From the NCBI GenBank assembly GCA_947476925.1, contig CANJSF010000022.1:1-55518 (forward strand): a stretch of 55,518 bases of DNA, read 5' to 3'. Both the position numbers and the translations under genes were made by a program. Each line of letters begins with the position of its first letter. The stretch's first letter is position 1. This document shows positions 28,943 through 38,034 of the stretch, one piece after another. The DNA comes from Rhodospirillaceae bacterium (GTDB lineage Bacteria; Pseudomonadota; Alphaproteobacteria; Rhodospirillales; Rhodospirillaceae). The notes beneath the pieces are model-generated. The model did not search any database, was not told the origin of the DNA, and worked only from the letters and a program-made list of their open reading frames with translations.

Positions 28943-29695
28943 ATGTGTACCGTCGTTATTTTACGCCGCCCGACCCACGATTGGCCCCTGATTTTAGGGG
29001 CTAATCGCGATGAAATGTTGACCCGCCCCTGGAAGCCCCCGGCCCGCCATTGGCCTGACCGGCCCGAAGTGACCGCCGGCTTGGATGAGTTGGCGGGCGG
29101 CACATGGATGGGCATGAACGACACCGGCGTTGTCGCCTGCATCCTCAATCGTCATGGCACGCTGGGGCCACAAGACGGCAAACGCTCGCGCGGCGAGCTA
29201 GTGCTGGACGCCTTAGACCACGCCGACGCCAACGATGCCGCTGCGGCGTTGTTTGATATTTCCATCCGTGCCTACAGGCCCTTTAATATGATCATCGCTG
29301 ACAATCGCGATGCCTGGTGGCTGGCCTTACGCGACGGCGCAGACCGCATGTTGCTTGAGCGTATCCCTGATGGCCTGTCGATGTTCACCGCCGGTGAGCG
29401 CAACGACCCCAACGAAGCGCGCATCGCGACCTTCTTGCCACAGTTTCAAAACGCCACCCCACCCGACCCAGAAGCCGCGCGCTGGGACACCTGGGCAAAA
29501 CTAATGGGCGCGACTGACCCGGCGGGCGACCCAACCCATGCAATGTCGTTTCATCATGGCAGCGGCTTTGGCACCTCATCGTCGTCGCTGGTGGCGTTTC
29601 CCTCCATCGACGCAAGCCACGAACGCAAACTCCGCCCGCAATGGTTGTTTGCCGCAGGACCGCCCGATTCTATCGCCTACCAACCCATGAGCTAA
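28943..29695 (+). CDS. NRDE (TANGO2) family protein
   Basis: The product begins MCTVVILRR, and family members share this N-terminal Met-Cys-Thr. The naming motif NRDE is at about 22-25 (GANRDEMLTRPW), followed by DRPEVTAGLDELAGGTWMGMNDTGVVACILNR. The Cys at position 2 suggests an N-terminal nucleophile-like fold. Human TANGO2 affects lipid and haem handling, and the bacterial role is unknown. From 28943 the protein is 250 residues; a start at 28919 would bury the Cys and is rejected. It is divergent from DUF1476. Confidence 0.9.
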   Translation: MCTVVILRRPTHDWPLILGANRDEMLTRPWKPPARHWPDRPEVTAGLDELAGGTWMGMNDTGVVACILNRHGTLGPQDGKRSRGELVLDALDHADANDAAAALFDISIRAYRPFNMIIADNRDAWWLALRDGADRMLLERIPDGLSMFTAGERNDPNEARIATFLPQFQNATPPDPEAARWDTWAKLMGATDPAGDPTHAMSFHHGSGFGTSSSSLVAFPSIDASHERKLRPQWLFAAGPPDSIAYQPMS

Positions 29696-29766
29696 TCTTC
29701 GCACCCTGTGGATAAAATCTGCGAAGCCATCAAAATAAGGCATTTCTGGCCTGCGTTTTGCCCGTG

Positions 29767-29795
29767 TTGTCGGCCTTTGGCGTGCCTGCTATAGC
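29767..29795 (+). promoter_or_regulatory. candidate purC operon promoter
   Basis: TTGTCG (29767-29772), 17 bases, TATAGC (29790-29795). The extended form GCTATAGC fits the alphaproteobacterial -10 pattern GCTANAWC. The start point would be near 29802, giving a leader of about 70 bases. I saw no purine-riboswitch-like structure in the leader. Confidence 0.5.
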
Positions 29796-29872
29796 ACCTC
29801 TCCGAATGGCTGACGTTATGCCGTTCCGGCGTCGATCTCGGTTGTATTTTCATTCAAGGGGAAAGCCCCGCC

Positions 29873-30640
29873 ATGGCGCGACGCAAACAAATCTACGAAG
29901 GCAAAGCCAAGATTCTGTTCGAAGGTCCTGAGCCGGGCACGCTCGTGCAGTATTTCAAGGATGACGCGACGGCCTTCAACAATCAGAAGAAGGGCACGAT
30001 TACCGGCAAGGGCGTGCTCAATAATCGGATCTCGGAATACCTGATGCAGCGGCTGGAGGAAGTGGGCATTCCCACGCACTTCGTGCGCCGCCTAAACATG
30101 CGCGAGCAATTGGTCAAACAGGTCGAGATCATTCCAGTCGAAGTTGTGGTGCGCAACATCGCCGCCGGATCGATATCTAAAAAATTCGCGATCGACGAAG
30201 GCACACGCCTGCCGCGCTCGATTGTTGAGTACTATTACAAGAACGATCAACTGGGCGACCCGATGGTGTCGGAAGAACACATCACCGGATTTGGTTGGGC
30301 GTCGATCCACGAGATCGACGAAATGTTGAATATGTCGCTGCGCATCAACGACTTTCTCACCGGCCTGTTTTTGGGTATTGGCATCAAGTTGGTGGATTTC
30401 AAAGTCGAGTACGGTCGCCTGTTCCACGAAAACGGCGATTTGCAAATTGTGTTGGCAGATGAAATCTCGCCCGACAATTGCCGCCTGTGGGACGTGAAAA
30501 CCAACGAGAAGATGGATAAAGACCGCTTCCGTCGCGACATGGGTAAAATCGAAGAAGCTTACCAAGAAGTGGCGCGCCGATTGGGCATTTTGCCCGAGAG
30601 CGGGCCTTCAGATGTCAAAGGCACCGCGACGATCCAGTAA
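29873..30640 (+). CDS. purC: SAICAR synthetase
   Basis: PurC joins aspartate to CAIR in purine synthesis using ATP. The 255-residue protein shows the start [16 protein letters not shown], the signature VPVEVVVRN-type segment ([15 protein letters not shown], about 86-100) and [12 protein letters not shown] with [12 protein letters not shown]. The ATG at 29873 follows AAGGGGAAAG. It is first gene of a purC-purS-purQ-purL-bolA-grxD series on the plus strand. Confidence 0.98.
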   Translation: MARRKQIYEGKAKILFEGPEPGTLVQYFKDDATAFNNQKKGTITGKGVLNNRISEYLMQRLEEVGIPTHFVRRLNMREQLVKQVEIIPVEVVVRNIAAGSISKKFAIDEGTRLPRSIVEYYYKNDQLGDPMVSEEHITGFGWASIHEIDEMLNMSLRINDFLTGLFLGIGIKLVDFKVEYGRLFHENGDLQIVLADEISPDNCRLWDVKTNEKMDKDRFRRDMGKIEEAYQEVARRLGILPESGPSDVKGTATIQ

Positions 30641-30646
30641 CTTCCC

Positions 30647-30671
30647 AATCCCCGGTCATGATCCGGGGATT
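30647..30671 (+). repeat. intercistronic hairpin between purC and purS
   Basis: AATCCCCGG (30647-30655) pairs perfectly with CCGGGGATT (30663-30671) around a 7-base loop. No U tract follows, so it probably sets mRNA stability or processing between purC and purS and is not a full terminator. It ends 6 bases before an ATG that starts the purS frame. Confidence 0.65.
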
Positions 30672-30691
30672 GAACTATGAGGAGACCACCG

Positions 30692-30934
30692 TTGAAGGCA
30701 AAAGTTCACATCACCCTGAAATCGGGCGTGCTCGACCCCCAAGGCAAAGCCGTTGAACACGCGCTCGGCGGGCTGGGCTTTAAGGACATCACCGATGTCC
30801 GCCAGGGCAAGTACATCGAGCTGACGTTGAGCAGCAAAGATAAGAAGAAGGCCCAGGCGGAAGTCGAGAAGATGTGCAAAGCGCTGCTGGCGAATACGGT
30901 GATCGAAAATTACACGGTGGAATTGGCGGAATGA
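30692..30934 (+). CDS. purS: phosphoribosylformylglycinamidine synthase subunit PurS
   Basis: The 80-residue protein is the small structural subunit that bridges PurL and PurQ. It shows [24 protein letters not shown] and [10 protein letters not shown]. An in-frame ATG at 30677 exists, but GAGGAG sits 8 bases before a TTG at 30692, and the family start (KAKV...) follows that codon directly. I therefore take TTG as start. The stop overlaps the purQ ATG. Confidence 0.93.
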   Translation: MKAKVHITLKSGVLDPQGKAVEHALGGLGFKDITDVRQGKYIELTLSSKDKKKAQAEVEKMCKALLANTVIENYTVELAE

Positions 30935-31620
30935 AGGCGGCGGTTATCGTATTTCCGGGGTCGAACTGCGACCGTGATGTTGCAGTTGCATTAGAACAAA
31001 GTACCGGCAAAGCGCCCGCCATGGTCTGGCACCGCGCCAGCGACCTGCCCAAGGTCGACTTGATCGTTCTGCCGGGTGGTTTTTCTTACGGCGATTATCT
31101 GCGGTGTGGCGCCATGGGCGCGCAGTCACCCGTGATGGCCGAAGTGAAACGGCGCGCATCTAAAGGCGTGCGCGTCATTGGCATCTGCAATGGCTTCCAA
31201 ATTCTAACTGAAACAGGATTGCTCCCCGGCGTGCTGATGCGTAACCGCGATTTGAAATTCATATGTAGCGATGTGCATTTGAAAGTCGAGCAAACCAAAA
31301 GCGCTTTCACGGCCGGCTACAAAAAAGATGAGATGATCACACTTCATATTGCGCACAATGAAGGCAACTATTTTGCCGACTCTAAAACCCTGAAAGAAAT
31401 TGAGGGCAATGGCCAGGTGGCCTTCCGCTATTGCGAGGCGAACGGCAAACCCACTGCCAAAGGCAACCCCAATGGCGCGAAAAATAACATCGCCGGTATT
31501 TTTAATGCCACGCGGACTGTGCTGGGCCTGATGCCGCACCCTGAGCGCGTCGCCGATCCGATGTTAGGCAACAACGACGGACGCAGATTGTTCGATAGCT
31601 TGGTGGAGTCCGTGGCGTGA
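30931..31620 (+). CDS. purQ: phosphoribosylformylglycinamidine synthase subunit PurQ (glutaminase)
   Basis: The 229-residue class I glutamine amidotransferase has the nucleophile Cys in [14 protein letters not shown] (about 87) and the His/Glu pair in [10 protein letters not shown] near the C-terminus. It makes ammonia for PurL. The ATG at 30931 is in the purS stop (ATGA), and its own stop overlaps the purL GTG, which ties the three subunits translationally. Confidence 0.98.
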   Translation: MKAAVIVFPGSNCDRDVAVALEQSTGKAPAMVWHRASDLPKVDLIVLPGGFSYGDYLRCGAMGAQSPVMAEVKRRASKGVRVIGICNGFQILTETGLLPGVLMRNRDLKFICSDVHLKVEQTKSAFTAGYKKDEMITLHIAHNEGNYFADSKTLKEIEGNGQVAFRYCEANGKPTAKGNPNGAKNNIAGIFNATRTVLGLMPHPERVADPMLGNNDGRRLFDSLVESVA

Positions 31621-33821
31621 AAAAAGCAAAAGCAAAACTCACGCCCGCCGATATCAAGTCACATGGTTTGACAACGGAAGAATACGCGCGCGTTCTCAAA
31701 ATTATGGGCCGCGAGCCCAATTTGGTGGAACTTGGTATTTTCTCGGTGATGTGGTCCGAGCATTGCTCGTACAAGTCATCCAAGCATTGGCTGAAAACAC
31801 TGCCCACGACCGGACCTCACGTCATCTGTGGCCCCGGCGAAAACGCTGGTGTGATTGATATCGGCGATGGCATGGCGGCTATTTTCAAAATGGAAAGCCA
31901 TAACCATCCATCTTTCATCGAGCCTTACCAGGGCGCCGCAACAGGCGTGGGCGGTATTTTGCGCGACGTGTTCACCATGGGCGCGCGCCCCATCGCCAAC
32001 ATGAACGCACTGCGCTTCGGTGACCCCAGTCACCCCAAGACCAAACATTTGCTGTCGGGAGTCGTGTCGGGTATCGGCGGTTACGGCAATTGCGTCGGCG
32101 TGCCCACGGTTGGCGGCGAAGTGAATTTTCACGCCTCATACAACGGCAACATTCTGGTCAACGCGATGACGGTGGGCTTGGCCCGCGCCGACAAAATCTT
32201 TTATTCAGCCGCCTCGGGCCCCGGCAATGCGGTTGTCTATGTCGGCTCGAAAACGGGCCGCGACGGTATTCATGGCGCGACCATGGCATCGGCCGAATTC
32301 GACGAATCGTCGGAGGAAAAGCGCCCAACGGTGCAAGTTGGCGACCCGTTTACCGAAAAGCTGCTTATCGAAGCGTGCATGGAACTGATGGCCACCGATG
32401 CCATCGTTGCCATCCAAGACATGGGCGCGGCTGGCTTGACCAGTTCATCCTTCGAGATGGCTTCGAAAGGCGGACTTGGCGTTGAGTTGAACCTCGACAA
32501 TGTGCCCCAACGCGAAGCGAATATGACGGCCTACGAGATGATGCTGTCGGAAAGCCAAGAACGCATGTTGATGATCTTGAAGCCCGGCAAAGAGAAGCTG
32601 GCGGAAAAGATTTTCAAAAAATGGGAATTGGACTTTGCCATTATTGGAAAGCTGACCAAAACCGGCCGGATGGTGCTGAAACACCACGGCAAGGTAGTTG
32701 GCGATTTGCCCATCGATCCTCTGGCCAAAGCCGCACCCGAATACGAACGCCCTTGGACGCCGTCGCGCAAGCAACCCGTGATTGCCGCTAGCGATGTCAA
32801 AGAGGTGGACTGGAAAGTCGCGCTGAAGACATTGATGGGCTGCCCCGATTTGGTCAGCCGTCGCTGGGTGTGGGAGCAGTACGACCACACTGTCATGGCA
32901 GATACGGTGCAACGCCCCGGTGGCGATGCCGCCGTGGTGCGCGTGCATGGCACCAACAAGGGCTTGGCGATCTCTACCGACTGCACGCCGCGCTATGTGA
33001 AGGCGGACCCGGTCGAAGGCGGCAAACAGGCCGTGGCCGAAACGTGGCGCAACATCACTGCGGTGGGTGGCAAACCGCTGGCGATCACCGATAACTTAAA
33101 TTTCGGTAACCCCGAGAAGCCCGAGATTATGGGCCAAATTGTCGGTGCCATTCAGGGAATTGGCGAAGCGTGCAACCGACTGGCTTACCCGGTCGTGTCG
33201 GGCAACGTGTCGCTGTACAACGAAACCGATGGCAAGCCGATTTTGCCAACCCCCGCTATTGGCGGCGTCGGGTTGATCGACGACCTGTCAAAAACCATGA
33301 CGCTCGCGTTCAAACGCAGCGATGAAGTGATCATCCTCATCGGCCAAAAAGATTCCGCCAGTGGTTGGCTCGGCCAGTCGCTGTACTTGCGCGAAGTGTG
33401 CGGCCAAGAAAAAGGCGCACCGCCCCCCGTGGATTTAGAAAAAGAAAAGTACGCAGGCGATGCGGTGCGAGGTCTGATTACCAACAGCCTCGTCACAGCC
33501 TGCCACGACTTATCTGACGGCGGGCTGATGGTGGCGCTGACGGAAATGGCGCTGGCGTCGGGAATTGGCTGCACCATGGACGACCCCGGCGCGCCACGTC
33601 ATGGCCTGCTGTTTGGCGAAGACCAGGGCCGCTATGTCGTGACCGCGCGCGCACGACACGTCAAAGCGATCATGGCCGCCGTCGATCAAATGGGCATCGC
33701 GGTAAAGGTGATTGGCACCACTGGAGGCGAGGCCATTGAAATCTCGGGCGCCGGCAGTGTGTCGCTGAAAGATTTGCGCGCATTGCATGAAGGCTGGTTC
33801 CCCGCCTATATGGCCGCCTGA
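31617..33821 (+). CDS. purL: phosphoribosylformylglycinamidine synthase subunit PurL (small type)
   Basis: At 734 residues this is the small PurL, which needs separate PurS and PurQ, unlike the fused enzyme of about 1,300 residues. Motifs include [45 protein letters not shown] (ATP/Mg site, His) and [15 protein letters not shown]. Translation starts with GTG (GTGA overlap with purQ). It converts FGAR to FGAM. BolA begins 20 bases after its stop. Confidence 0.98.
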   Translation: MKKAKAKLTPADIKSHGLTTEEYARVLKIMGREPNLVELGIFSVMWSEHCSYKSSKHWLKTLPTTGPHVICGPGENAGVIDIGDGMAAIFKMESHNHPSFIEPYQGAATGVGGILRDVFTMGARPIANMNALRFGDPSHPKTKHLLSGVVSGIGGYGNCVGVPTVGGEVNFHASYNGNILVNAMTVGLARADKIFYSAASGPGNAVVYVGSKTGRDGIHGATMASAEFDESSEEKRPTVQVGDPFTEKLLIEACMELMATDAIVAIQDMGAAGLTSSSFEMASKGGLGVELNLDNVPQREANMTAYEMMLSESQERMLMILKPGKEKLAEKIFKKWELDFAIIGKLTKTGRMVLKHHGKVVGDLPIDPLAKAAPEYERPWTPSRKQPVIAASDVKEVDWKVALKTLMGCPDLVSRRWVWEQYDHTVMADTVQRPGGDAAVVRVHGTNKGLAISTDCTPRYVKADPVEGGKQAVAETWRNITAVGGKPLAITDNLNFGNPEKPEIMGQIVGAIQGIGEACNRLAYPVVSGNVSLYNETDGKPILPTPAIGGVGLIDDLSKTMTLAFKRSDEVIILIGQKDSASGWLGQSLYLREVCGQEKGAPPPVDLEKEKYAGDAVRGLITNSLVTACHDLSDGGLMVALTEMALASGIGCTMDDPGAPRHGLLFGEDQGRYVVTARARHVKAIMAAVDQMGIAVKVIGTTGGEAIEISGAGSVSLKDLRALHEGWFPAYMAA

Positions 33822-33841
33822 GTAAAGAAAGAGGTTATCCC

Positions 33842-34075
33842 ATGGCCATGAGTGCCGCCGACATCGAGAGCATGATCAAAGACGCATTCCCCGATGCGCA
33901 GGTCACCATTGAGGACTTGCGTGGCGATGGCGACCATTACGCCGCAACTGTGGTGGCCAGTGCGTTTAAAGGCAAAAGCCGCGTCCAGCAGCACCAAATG
34001 GTGTATGCCGCCCTGAAGGGCAAAATGGGCGGGCAGTTGCATGCGCTGGCCCTGCAAACCAGCGCGCCAGCTTAA
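33842..34075 (+). CDS. bolA: BolA family protein
   Basis: The 77-residue BolA/IbaG-type protein has AADIESMIKDAFPDAQVTIEDLRGDGDHYAATVVASAFKGKSRVQQHQMVYAAL, with the conserved His residues used for Fe-S binding with a glutaredoxin. It is 86 bases upstream of a CGFS glutaredoxin, the standard partner. The pair transfers or senses 2Fe-2S clusters. AGAGG precedes the ATG. Confidence 0.95.
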   Translation: MAMSAADIESMIKDAFPDAQVTIEDLRGDGDHYAATVVASAFKGKSRVQQHQMVYAALKGKMGGQLHALALQTSAPA

Positions 34076-34161
34076 GCTTTGCAGGCTTTGTCTTCAGGCC
34101 CGTTGTGCGATAAGCTAAGTTATCCCATATACATCTGATCGTTATCAGGAAAGAGACCGCC

Positions 34162-34497
34162 ATGTCCGACAACCCCGCTATCGAAACCATCAAAAAAGAC
34201 ATCGCCGAGAATGACGTTGTGCTGTTCATGAAAGGCACGCCGATGTTTCCGCAATGCGGCTTCTCAGCCGCCGTGGTGCAAGTGCTCAGCCAATCAGGCG
34301 TGAAGTTCAAGGGCGTGAATGTTCTGGCCGACGATGGCTTGCGCAACGGCATTAAAGAATTCACCAACTGGCCGACCATTCCCCAGTTGTACGTGAAGGG
34401 CGAATTCGTCGGCGGCTGCGACATCGTGCGCGAAATGGCGCAGTCGGGCGAATTGGAACAACTGTTCAAAGACAAGGCCGTCGCCACAGCGGCGTAA
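34162..34497 (+). CDS. grxD: monothiol glutaredoxin GrxD (CGFS type)
   Basis: The 111-residue protein has the CGFS active site ([11 protein letters not shown], Cys about 31), [21 protein letters not shown] and a short C-terminal helix. Monothiol glutaredoxins hold a glutathione-ligated 2Fe-2S cluster and work with BolA in Fe-S delivery and iron sensing. A Rho-independent terminator follows at once. Confidence 0.97.
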   Translation: MSDNPAIETIKKDIAENDVVLFMKGTPMFPQCGFSAAVVQVLSQSGVKFKGVNVLADDGLRNGIKEFTNWPTIPQLYVKGEFVGGCDIVREMAQSGELEQLFKDKAVATAA

Positions 34498-34502
34498 TTG
34501 AG

Positions 34503-34524
34503 CGGGGCCGAAAGGCCCCGTTTT
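34503..34524 (+). terminator. Rho-independent terminator after grxD
   Basis: CGGGGCC, loop GAAA, GGCCCCG, then TTTT: a 7-base-pair GC stem with a tetraloop 5 bases after the grxD stop. It also precedes the converging amidohydrolase stop and closes the purine/bolA-grxD transcription unit. Confidence 0.9.
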
Positions 34525-34528
34525 CATG

Positions 34529-36112
34529 TCACCTGCCGCGCGTTTGGGGATTGTTGTACCAGTCGTCTTTTTGCAACTGGTCCCAAATGCTCTGTACAAC
34601 ACGCCCGCCCTCGGCCACCACCTTGGCTTCGTCGTCCACCGCCAACTGCCCGTCATAAATTTGGATGCGCCCGTCGGTCATGACGTGACGCACCATCATC
34701 CCGTTGCAGTAAAGCAGGTTATTCAGCGGCTCGGGCGGCAACGCCCCAGAGCCGGCTAAAAAGCCTGACACATCAACGCAGACGAGATCGGCCCGCGCTC
34801 CCGCGGCGATGCGCCCCAAATCTTTACGCTTGAGCGCATCAGCCGGCACACGTGTCGCCCCTTCAATCGCATCCCAGATTCCAGGCTCCTTAACACTGCG
34901 CGTTTTATCGCCGCGTAGGTGCCAATAACGCACCTGGCCAATCAACACCGCAAGTTTAAGGTTTTCCAGGTAATCGTTCGAATGTGTGTCGATGCCAATG
35001 TTGGTGGCCACGCCTGCGGCCAAAGCGTCGGGATAGGGCATCGACGGCCCGCCCGCACCGCCCGCTGATGGGCAATGTGAAAATACGTTGCCATGCTTTT
35101 TTAAAATGGGCCCTTCGTTGGCCCAGTCCACTGCCGTCATGTGGGCACCAAACACAGGCTGATCGAGCATGCCCATTTTTTCTAACCATTCGACGGGCGA
35201 GACTTGCCATAGGTTCTTCACCCGTGTGGCCTCTTCCCGCGATTGAACGCAATGCAGATGAAAACCTGTGCCCAGGTCGTCGCACGCGGCCTTCATGGCG
35301 CGCATGGTTTTTTCGGTATGCGTATCGGTAGCGTGGGCCGTCATCATGGGCAGAATGCGCCCGTCGCTGCGGCCCATGTTCTTTTTGCCAAAGGCGCGCG
35401 CCCGTTCTATTTCCCGTAACGTCTCGTCCTCGGATGCAAACAACGGCGCATCGTCTTTGCGAAACCACACATCAAACAGGCGCAAGGTATTGGGGATCAT
35501 GGGCCCGGGATAGCCACGCACGCCCCACTTCTCGGCCACGCGCACATAGGATTCCGCTTGGCGCAATGTCAGCGACATTTCGATTTGCGTCGTGCAGCCC
35601 GAGCGCAGCAGCTCGGCCAAGTTAATGGCTGTCAGCGCGTCTTGATCAGAATCCGACAACCGCTCCACCAGCTCGAGCGGGTACTTGTACGAACGCCCCG
35701 ATTCAATAATGCCGCGCGTCGGCGTGGCGCTGCACACATGCGTATGACCCGAGATAAAGCCCGGCACGACTAAATGCCGCGCGGCATCGAGGACCGGAAA
35801 TTTGCCTTTGATGGGCGTGGTGGAAATCTCTTCGATCACGCCGTTGCGCACCAAAATTTGCGCGCCGCGCTCAAGGTCGAGTTTCTCGCCCTTCTCAACC
35901 AACGCCCAACCGGCATTGATGACAAACGCGCCCTCGGGTGGGCGTGGTGCGTTTTTGGTTTTGGCCACTGCCGCCGCCGACAGCCCCGCAGCAGCAACCG
36001 GTGCAACGGCGACAGCCCGCAGCATGCTGCGTCTGCTGGTGCCTTGCGCTTTGGCCGAGTTGCAGATGAAACACGAGCCAAAAAATTCTTCGCGTGCGAT
36101 GTCGTTGGTCAT
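34529..36112 (-). CDS. Tat-exported amidohydrolase (Atz/Trz-like)
   Basis: The 527-residue protein has a late Tat signal: TSRRSMLRA with Arg27-Arg28, a hydrophobic Ala-rich core, then AVA. Two cysteines (Cys14 and Cys17, CFIC) lie before it, an unusual n-region. The mature part is a metal-dependent hydrolase with GHTHV (His123, His125), FHLHCVQ, FGAHM and GIDTHSND, followed by the C-terminal beta sandwich. Relatives deaminate or dechlorinate guanine-, cytosine- or triazine-like substrates; the substrate here is unknown. It is a single gene, converging on grxD. Confidence 0.85.
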   Translation of the reverse strand: MTNDIAREEFFGSCFICNSAKAQGTSRRSMLRAVAVAPVAAAGLSAAAVAKTKNAPRPPEGAFVINAGWALVEKGEKLDLERGAQILVRNGVIEEISTTPIKGKFPVLDAARHLVVPGFISGHTHVCSATPTRGIIESGRSYKYPLELVERLSDSDQDALTAINLAELLRSGCTTQIEMSLTLRQAESYVRVAEKWGVRGYPGPMIPNTLRLFDVWFRKDDAPLFASEDETLREIERARAFGKKNMGRSDGRILPMMTAHATDTHTEKTMRAMKAACDDLGTGFHLHCVQSREEATRVKNLWQVSPVEWLEKMGMLDQPVFGAHMTAVDWANEGPILKKHGNVFSHCPSAGGAGGPSMPYPDALAAGVATNIGIDTHSNDYLENLKLAVLIGQVRYWHLRGDKTRSVKEPGIWDAIEGATRVPADALKRKDLGRIAAGARADLVCVDVSGFLAGSGALPPEPLNNLLYCNGMMVRHVMTDGRIQIYDGQLAVDDEAKVVAEGGRVVQSIWDQLQKDDWYNNPQTRGR

Positions 36113-36163
36113 GCAACCCTCCCCGATTGATCAGGCAAGGCTATTGCAACGCTCTCCAAAGCA

Positions 36164-36191
36164 AAAGCCCCGCTGTTGAGGGCGGGGCTTT
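36164..36191 (-). terminator. Rho-independent terminator downstream of rpsD
   Basis: On the minus strand AAAGCCCCGC, loop CCTCAACA, GCGGGGCTTT followed by TG form a 10-base-pair stem with A/T-rich flanks. It would end rpsD transcripts after they pass the palindromic repeat at 36226-36264. The A run on the other side means it could also work for plus-strand transcripts (TTTGAAAA). Confidence 0.75.
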
Positions 36192-36225
36192 GAAAACTGA
36201 GATAAAAGAGCGCGATGAGCGGAGC

Positions 36226-36264
36226 ATTTTCCCGAGAAGTGGACCTCCACTTGGCGTGGAAAAT
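36226..36264. repeat. 39-base palindromic repeat, copy 2 (inverted)
   Basis: The core AAGTGGACCTCCACTT is flanked by ATTTTCCCGAG and GGCGTGGAAAAT. The reverse complement matches 37 of 39 bases of the element at 3029-3067. It ends 17 bases from the rpsD stop, inside the rpsD 3' untranslated region. Both copies therefore lie just past the 3' end of a minus-strand gene (clpB and rpsD), and in both the same strand of the element faces the plus strand in opposite sense. Confidence 0.85.
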
Positions 36265-36281
36265 GCGACCAATCAAAGAGT

Positions 36282-36896
36282 TTATCGCGAATAGAACTCG
36301 ATCACGAGGTTGGGTTCCATTTGCACCGGATATGGCACGTCCGACAACGCCGGAATGCGCTTCAGGCCACCCGTATGCTTATTGTGATCGACATCGACAT
36401 ACTCGGGCACATCGCGCTCGGGGCTTTCGATGGCTTCCTTGGTCGCGGCCATATCACGGCCCTTTTGACGCACTGCAATCACGTCGCCAACTTTCACGAG
36501 GTACGAGGCAACGGTGACGCGCTTGCCGTTCACCGTGACGTGGCCGTGGCTGACAAACTGGCGCGCGGCAAACACGGTGGGAACGAATTTCATGCGATAG
36601 ATCAGCGCGTCCAAACGGCTTTCGAGAATGCCGATGAGGTTCTGCGAGCTGTCGCCCTTGCGGCGCATGGCTTCGGCATAATACTTGCGGAACTGACGCT
36701 CCGACACGTTGCCGTAGTAGCCCTTCAATTTTTGCTTCGCCATCAACTGCACGCCGTAGTCGGACGGCTTCTTGCGGCGTTGGCCGTGTTGGCCGGGGCC
36801 GTATTCGCGTTTGTTGATTGGGCTTTTGGCCCGGCCCCACATATTGACCTGCATACGGCGGTCAATTTTAAATTTACTCTCTGCACGTTTCGTCAT
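36282..36896 (-). CDS. rpsD: 30S ribosomal protein S4
   Basis: The 204-residue primary 16S-binding protein starts [26 protein letters not shown]. The S4 RNA-binding domain has [36 protein letters not shown] (about 95-130). There are no N-terminal Zn-binding cysteines, so it is the C-minus form. It stands alone, as usual in Alphaproteobacteria and unlike the E. coli alpha operon, with its own promoter upstream and terminator downstream. The leader of about 140 bases could host autoregulation. Confidence 0.98.
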   Translation of the reverse strand: MTKRAESKFKIDRRMQVNMWGRAKSPINKREYGPGQHGQRRKKPSDYGVQLMAKQKLKGYYGNVSERQFRKYYAEAMRRKGDSSQNLIGILESRLDALIYRMKFVPTVFAARQFVSHGHVTVNGKRVTVASYLVKVGDVIAVRQKGRDMAATKEAIESPERDVPEYVDVDHNKHTGGLKRIPALSDVPYPVQMEPNLVIEFYSR

Positions 36897-37044
36897 TGTC
36901 GTATCCTATTGCTTCTTGGTGATCCTGGTTGGACATGCGCTCGACACCTGTTTGACCAGATGGCGCCGCAGCCGTGGCGAGAGAAATCAGACCAGTCGTT
37001 GCCGGTCTCTTCCCTGCCCGCAGACTCAGGCGTTAAGGCGGCGG

Positions 37045-37072
37045 ATCATAGTGGCGGTGGCCCCTAAGTCAA
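37045..37072 (-). promoter_or_regulatory. candidate rpsD promoter
   Basis: Minus strand TTGACT (37072-37067), 16 bases, TATGAT (37050-37045), near-consensus in both boxes. The -35 overlaps the trmJ-like gene's stop codon. Transcription from about 37038 gives a 140-base leader before the rpsD ATG. Confidence 0.6.
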
Positions 37073-37947
37073 CCAGCCGATTTCGCTGATTTTAGTCGTT
37101 CTTTCAATGGCTTAGGTTCGGGCTCACGCTTTACGCCGGGTTGGCGGGGCGGTCGATCGGCACGCCTGCCATAGCGCAGCTCCTTGATGATGCCGTGAAA
37201 GGTGCGCACTTCTTGCTCGGTCAGCTCGGCCCGTTGCAGCATATTGCGGATATTAATAACCATGAGTTCGTTGCGCTCGGGGTCGCGGAGGAACCCGCAC
37301 TCCACCAACTCGCGTTCCAGGTGCACGAACAAATCCATAATGTCTTTTTTGGCCGCCGGTTGTGTGCGGTTGAACGTCATGGCCGCTTGCGGGCCGTCAT
37401 ACCCCGCCTGAAACCATTCATAAGCCACCACCAACACCGCTTGCGCCAAATTCAGCGAGCTATGCTCGGGGTTCATGGGAATTTCGATGATGGCATCACA
37501 GTGCGCAACCTCTTCGCTGGTCAGACCGTGACGCTCGCGCCCGAACACAATGCCCAGTTTTTTGCCGGCGTCGGCGTGGCCACGCAGGTCGGTGGCTGCA
37601 CCTTTAGCCGTGAAAATGGGCTTCACCATTTCACGACGCCGCGCCGTGGTGGCATAAACGCGCTCAAGGTCGGCAATCGCGTCGGCAAACGTCGCGAATT
37701 TTTGCGCGCGTTCCAAAATGCGCTCGCCGCCAGAGGCTGCTGCTAACGCCTTCTCGCTCAGCCAATCGACTTTGGGGTCGACCAGACGCAAATCCGTCAG
37801 CGCGCAGTTGCGCATGGCGCGCGATGTGGTGCCTAAGTTTTCGGCCAGCCGTGGCTCGACCAAAATCACGCATGGGCTATTGGCCGCGATCTTGGCAATC
37901 AGACGGCCTTTATCTTGATGAAGTGGTGCGGCAGGGCTTCGGGTCAT
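37069..37947 (-). CDS. trmJ: TrmJ/LasT-like SPOUT RNA methyltransferase
   Basis: The 292-residue protein has the SpoU/TrmH core: VILVEPRLAENLGTTSRAMRNCAL near the start (motif 1), IVFGRERHGLTSEEVAHC (motif 2) and IPMNPEHSSLNLAQAVLVVAYE (motif 3, trefoil knot). A C-terminal extension (about 180-292) with a basic end (RADRPPRQPGVKREPEPKP) is typical of TrmJ. TrmJ 2'-O-methylates position 32 of tRNAs. The exact target is inferred. The gene's stop overlaps the rpsD promoter. Confidence 0.88.
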   Translation of the reverse strand: MTRSPAAPLHQDKGRLIAKIAANSPCVILVEPRLAENLGTTSRAMRNCALTDLRLVDPKVDWLSEKALAAASGGERILERAQKFATFADAIADLERVYATTARRREMVKPIFTAKGAATDLRGHADAGKKLGIVFGRERHGLTSEEVAHCDAIIEIPMNPEHSSLNLAQAVLVVAYEWFQAGYDGPQAAMTFNRTQPAAKKDIMDLFVHLERELVECGFLRDPERNELMVINIRNMLQRAELTEQEVRTFHGIIKELRYGRRADRPPRQPGVKREPEPKPLKERLKSAKSAG

Positions 37948-38034
37948 GGGCGCAAACTAGCAACCCACGAGAGGACTTGCCAGTGGTCCAGGCCTCGCTC
38001 AGCATGGTGATCAAGGGGCCAACGGGGGAAAGCC

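Noticed and set aside
29707-29715. Perfect DnaA-box 9-mer (TGTGGATAA) upstream of purC
   Set aside because: About 0.4 such sites are expected by chance in a window this size on both strands, and it is single.
29696-29872. Possible purine riboswitch in the purC leader
   Set aside because: No conserved pairing or core motif of known purine riboswitches could be built; only a promoter and ribosome-binding site are visible.
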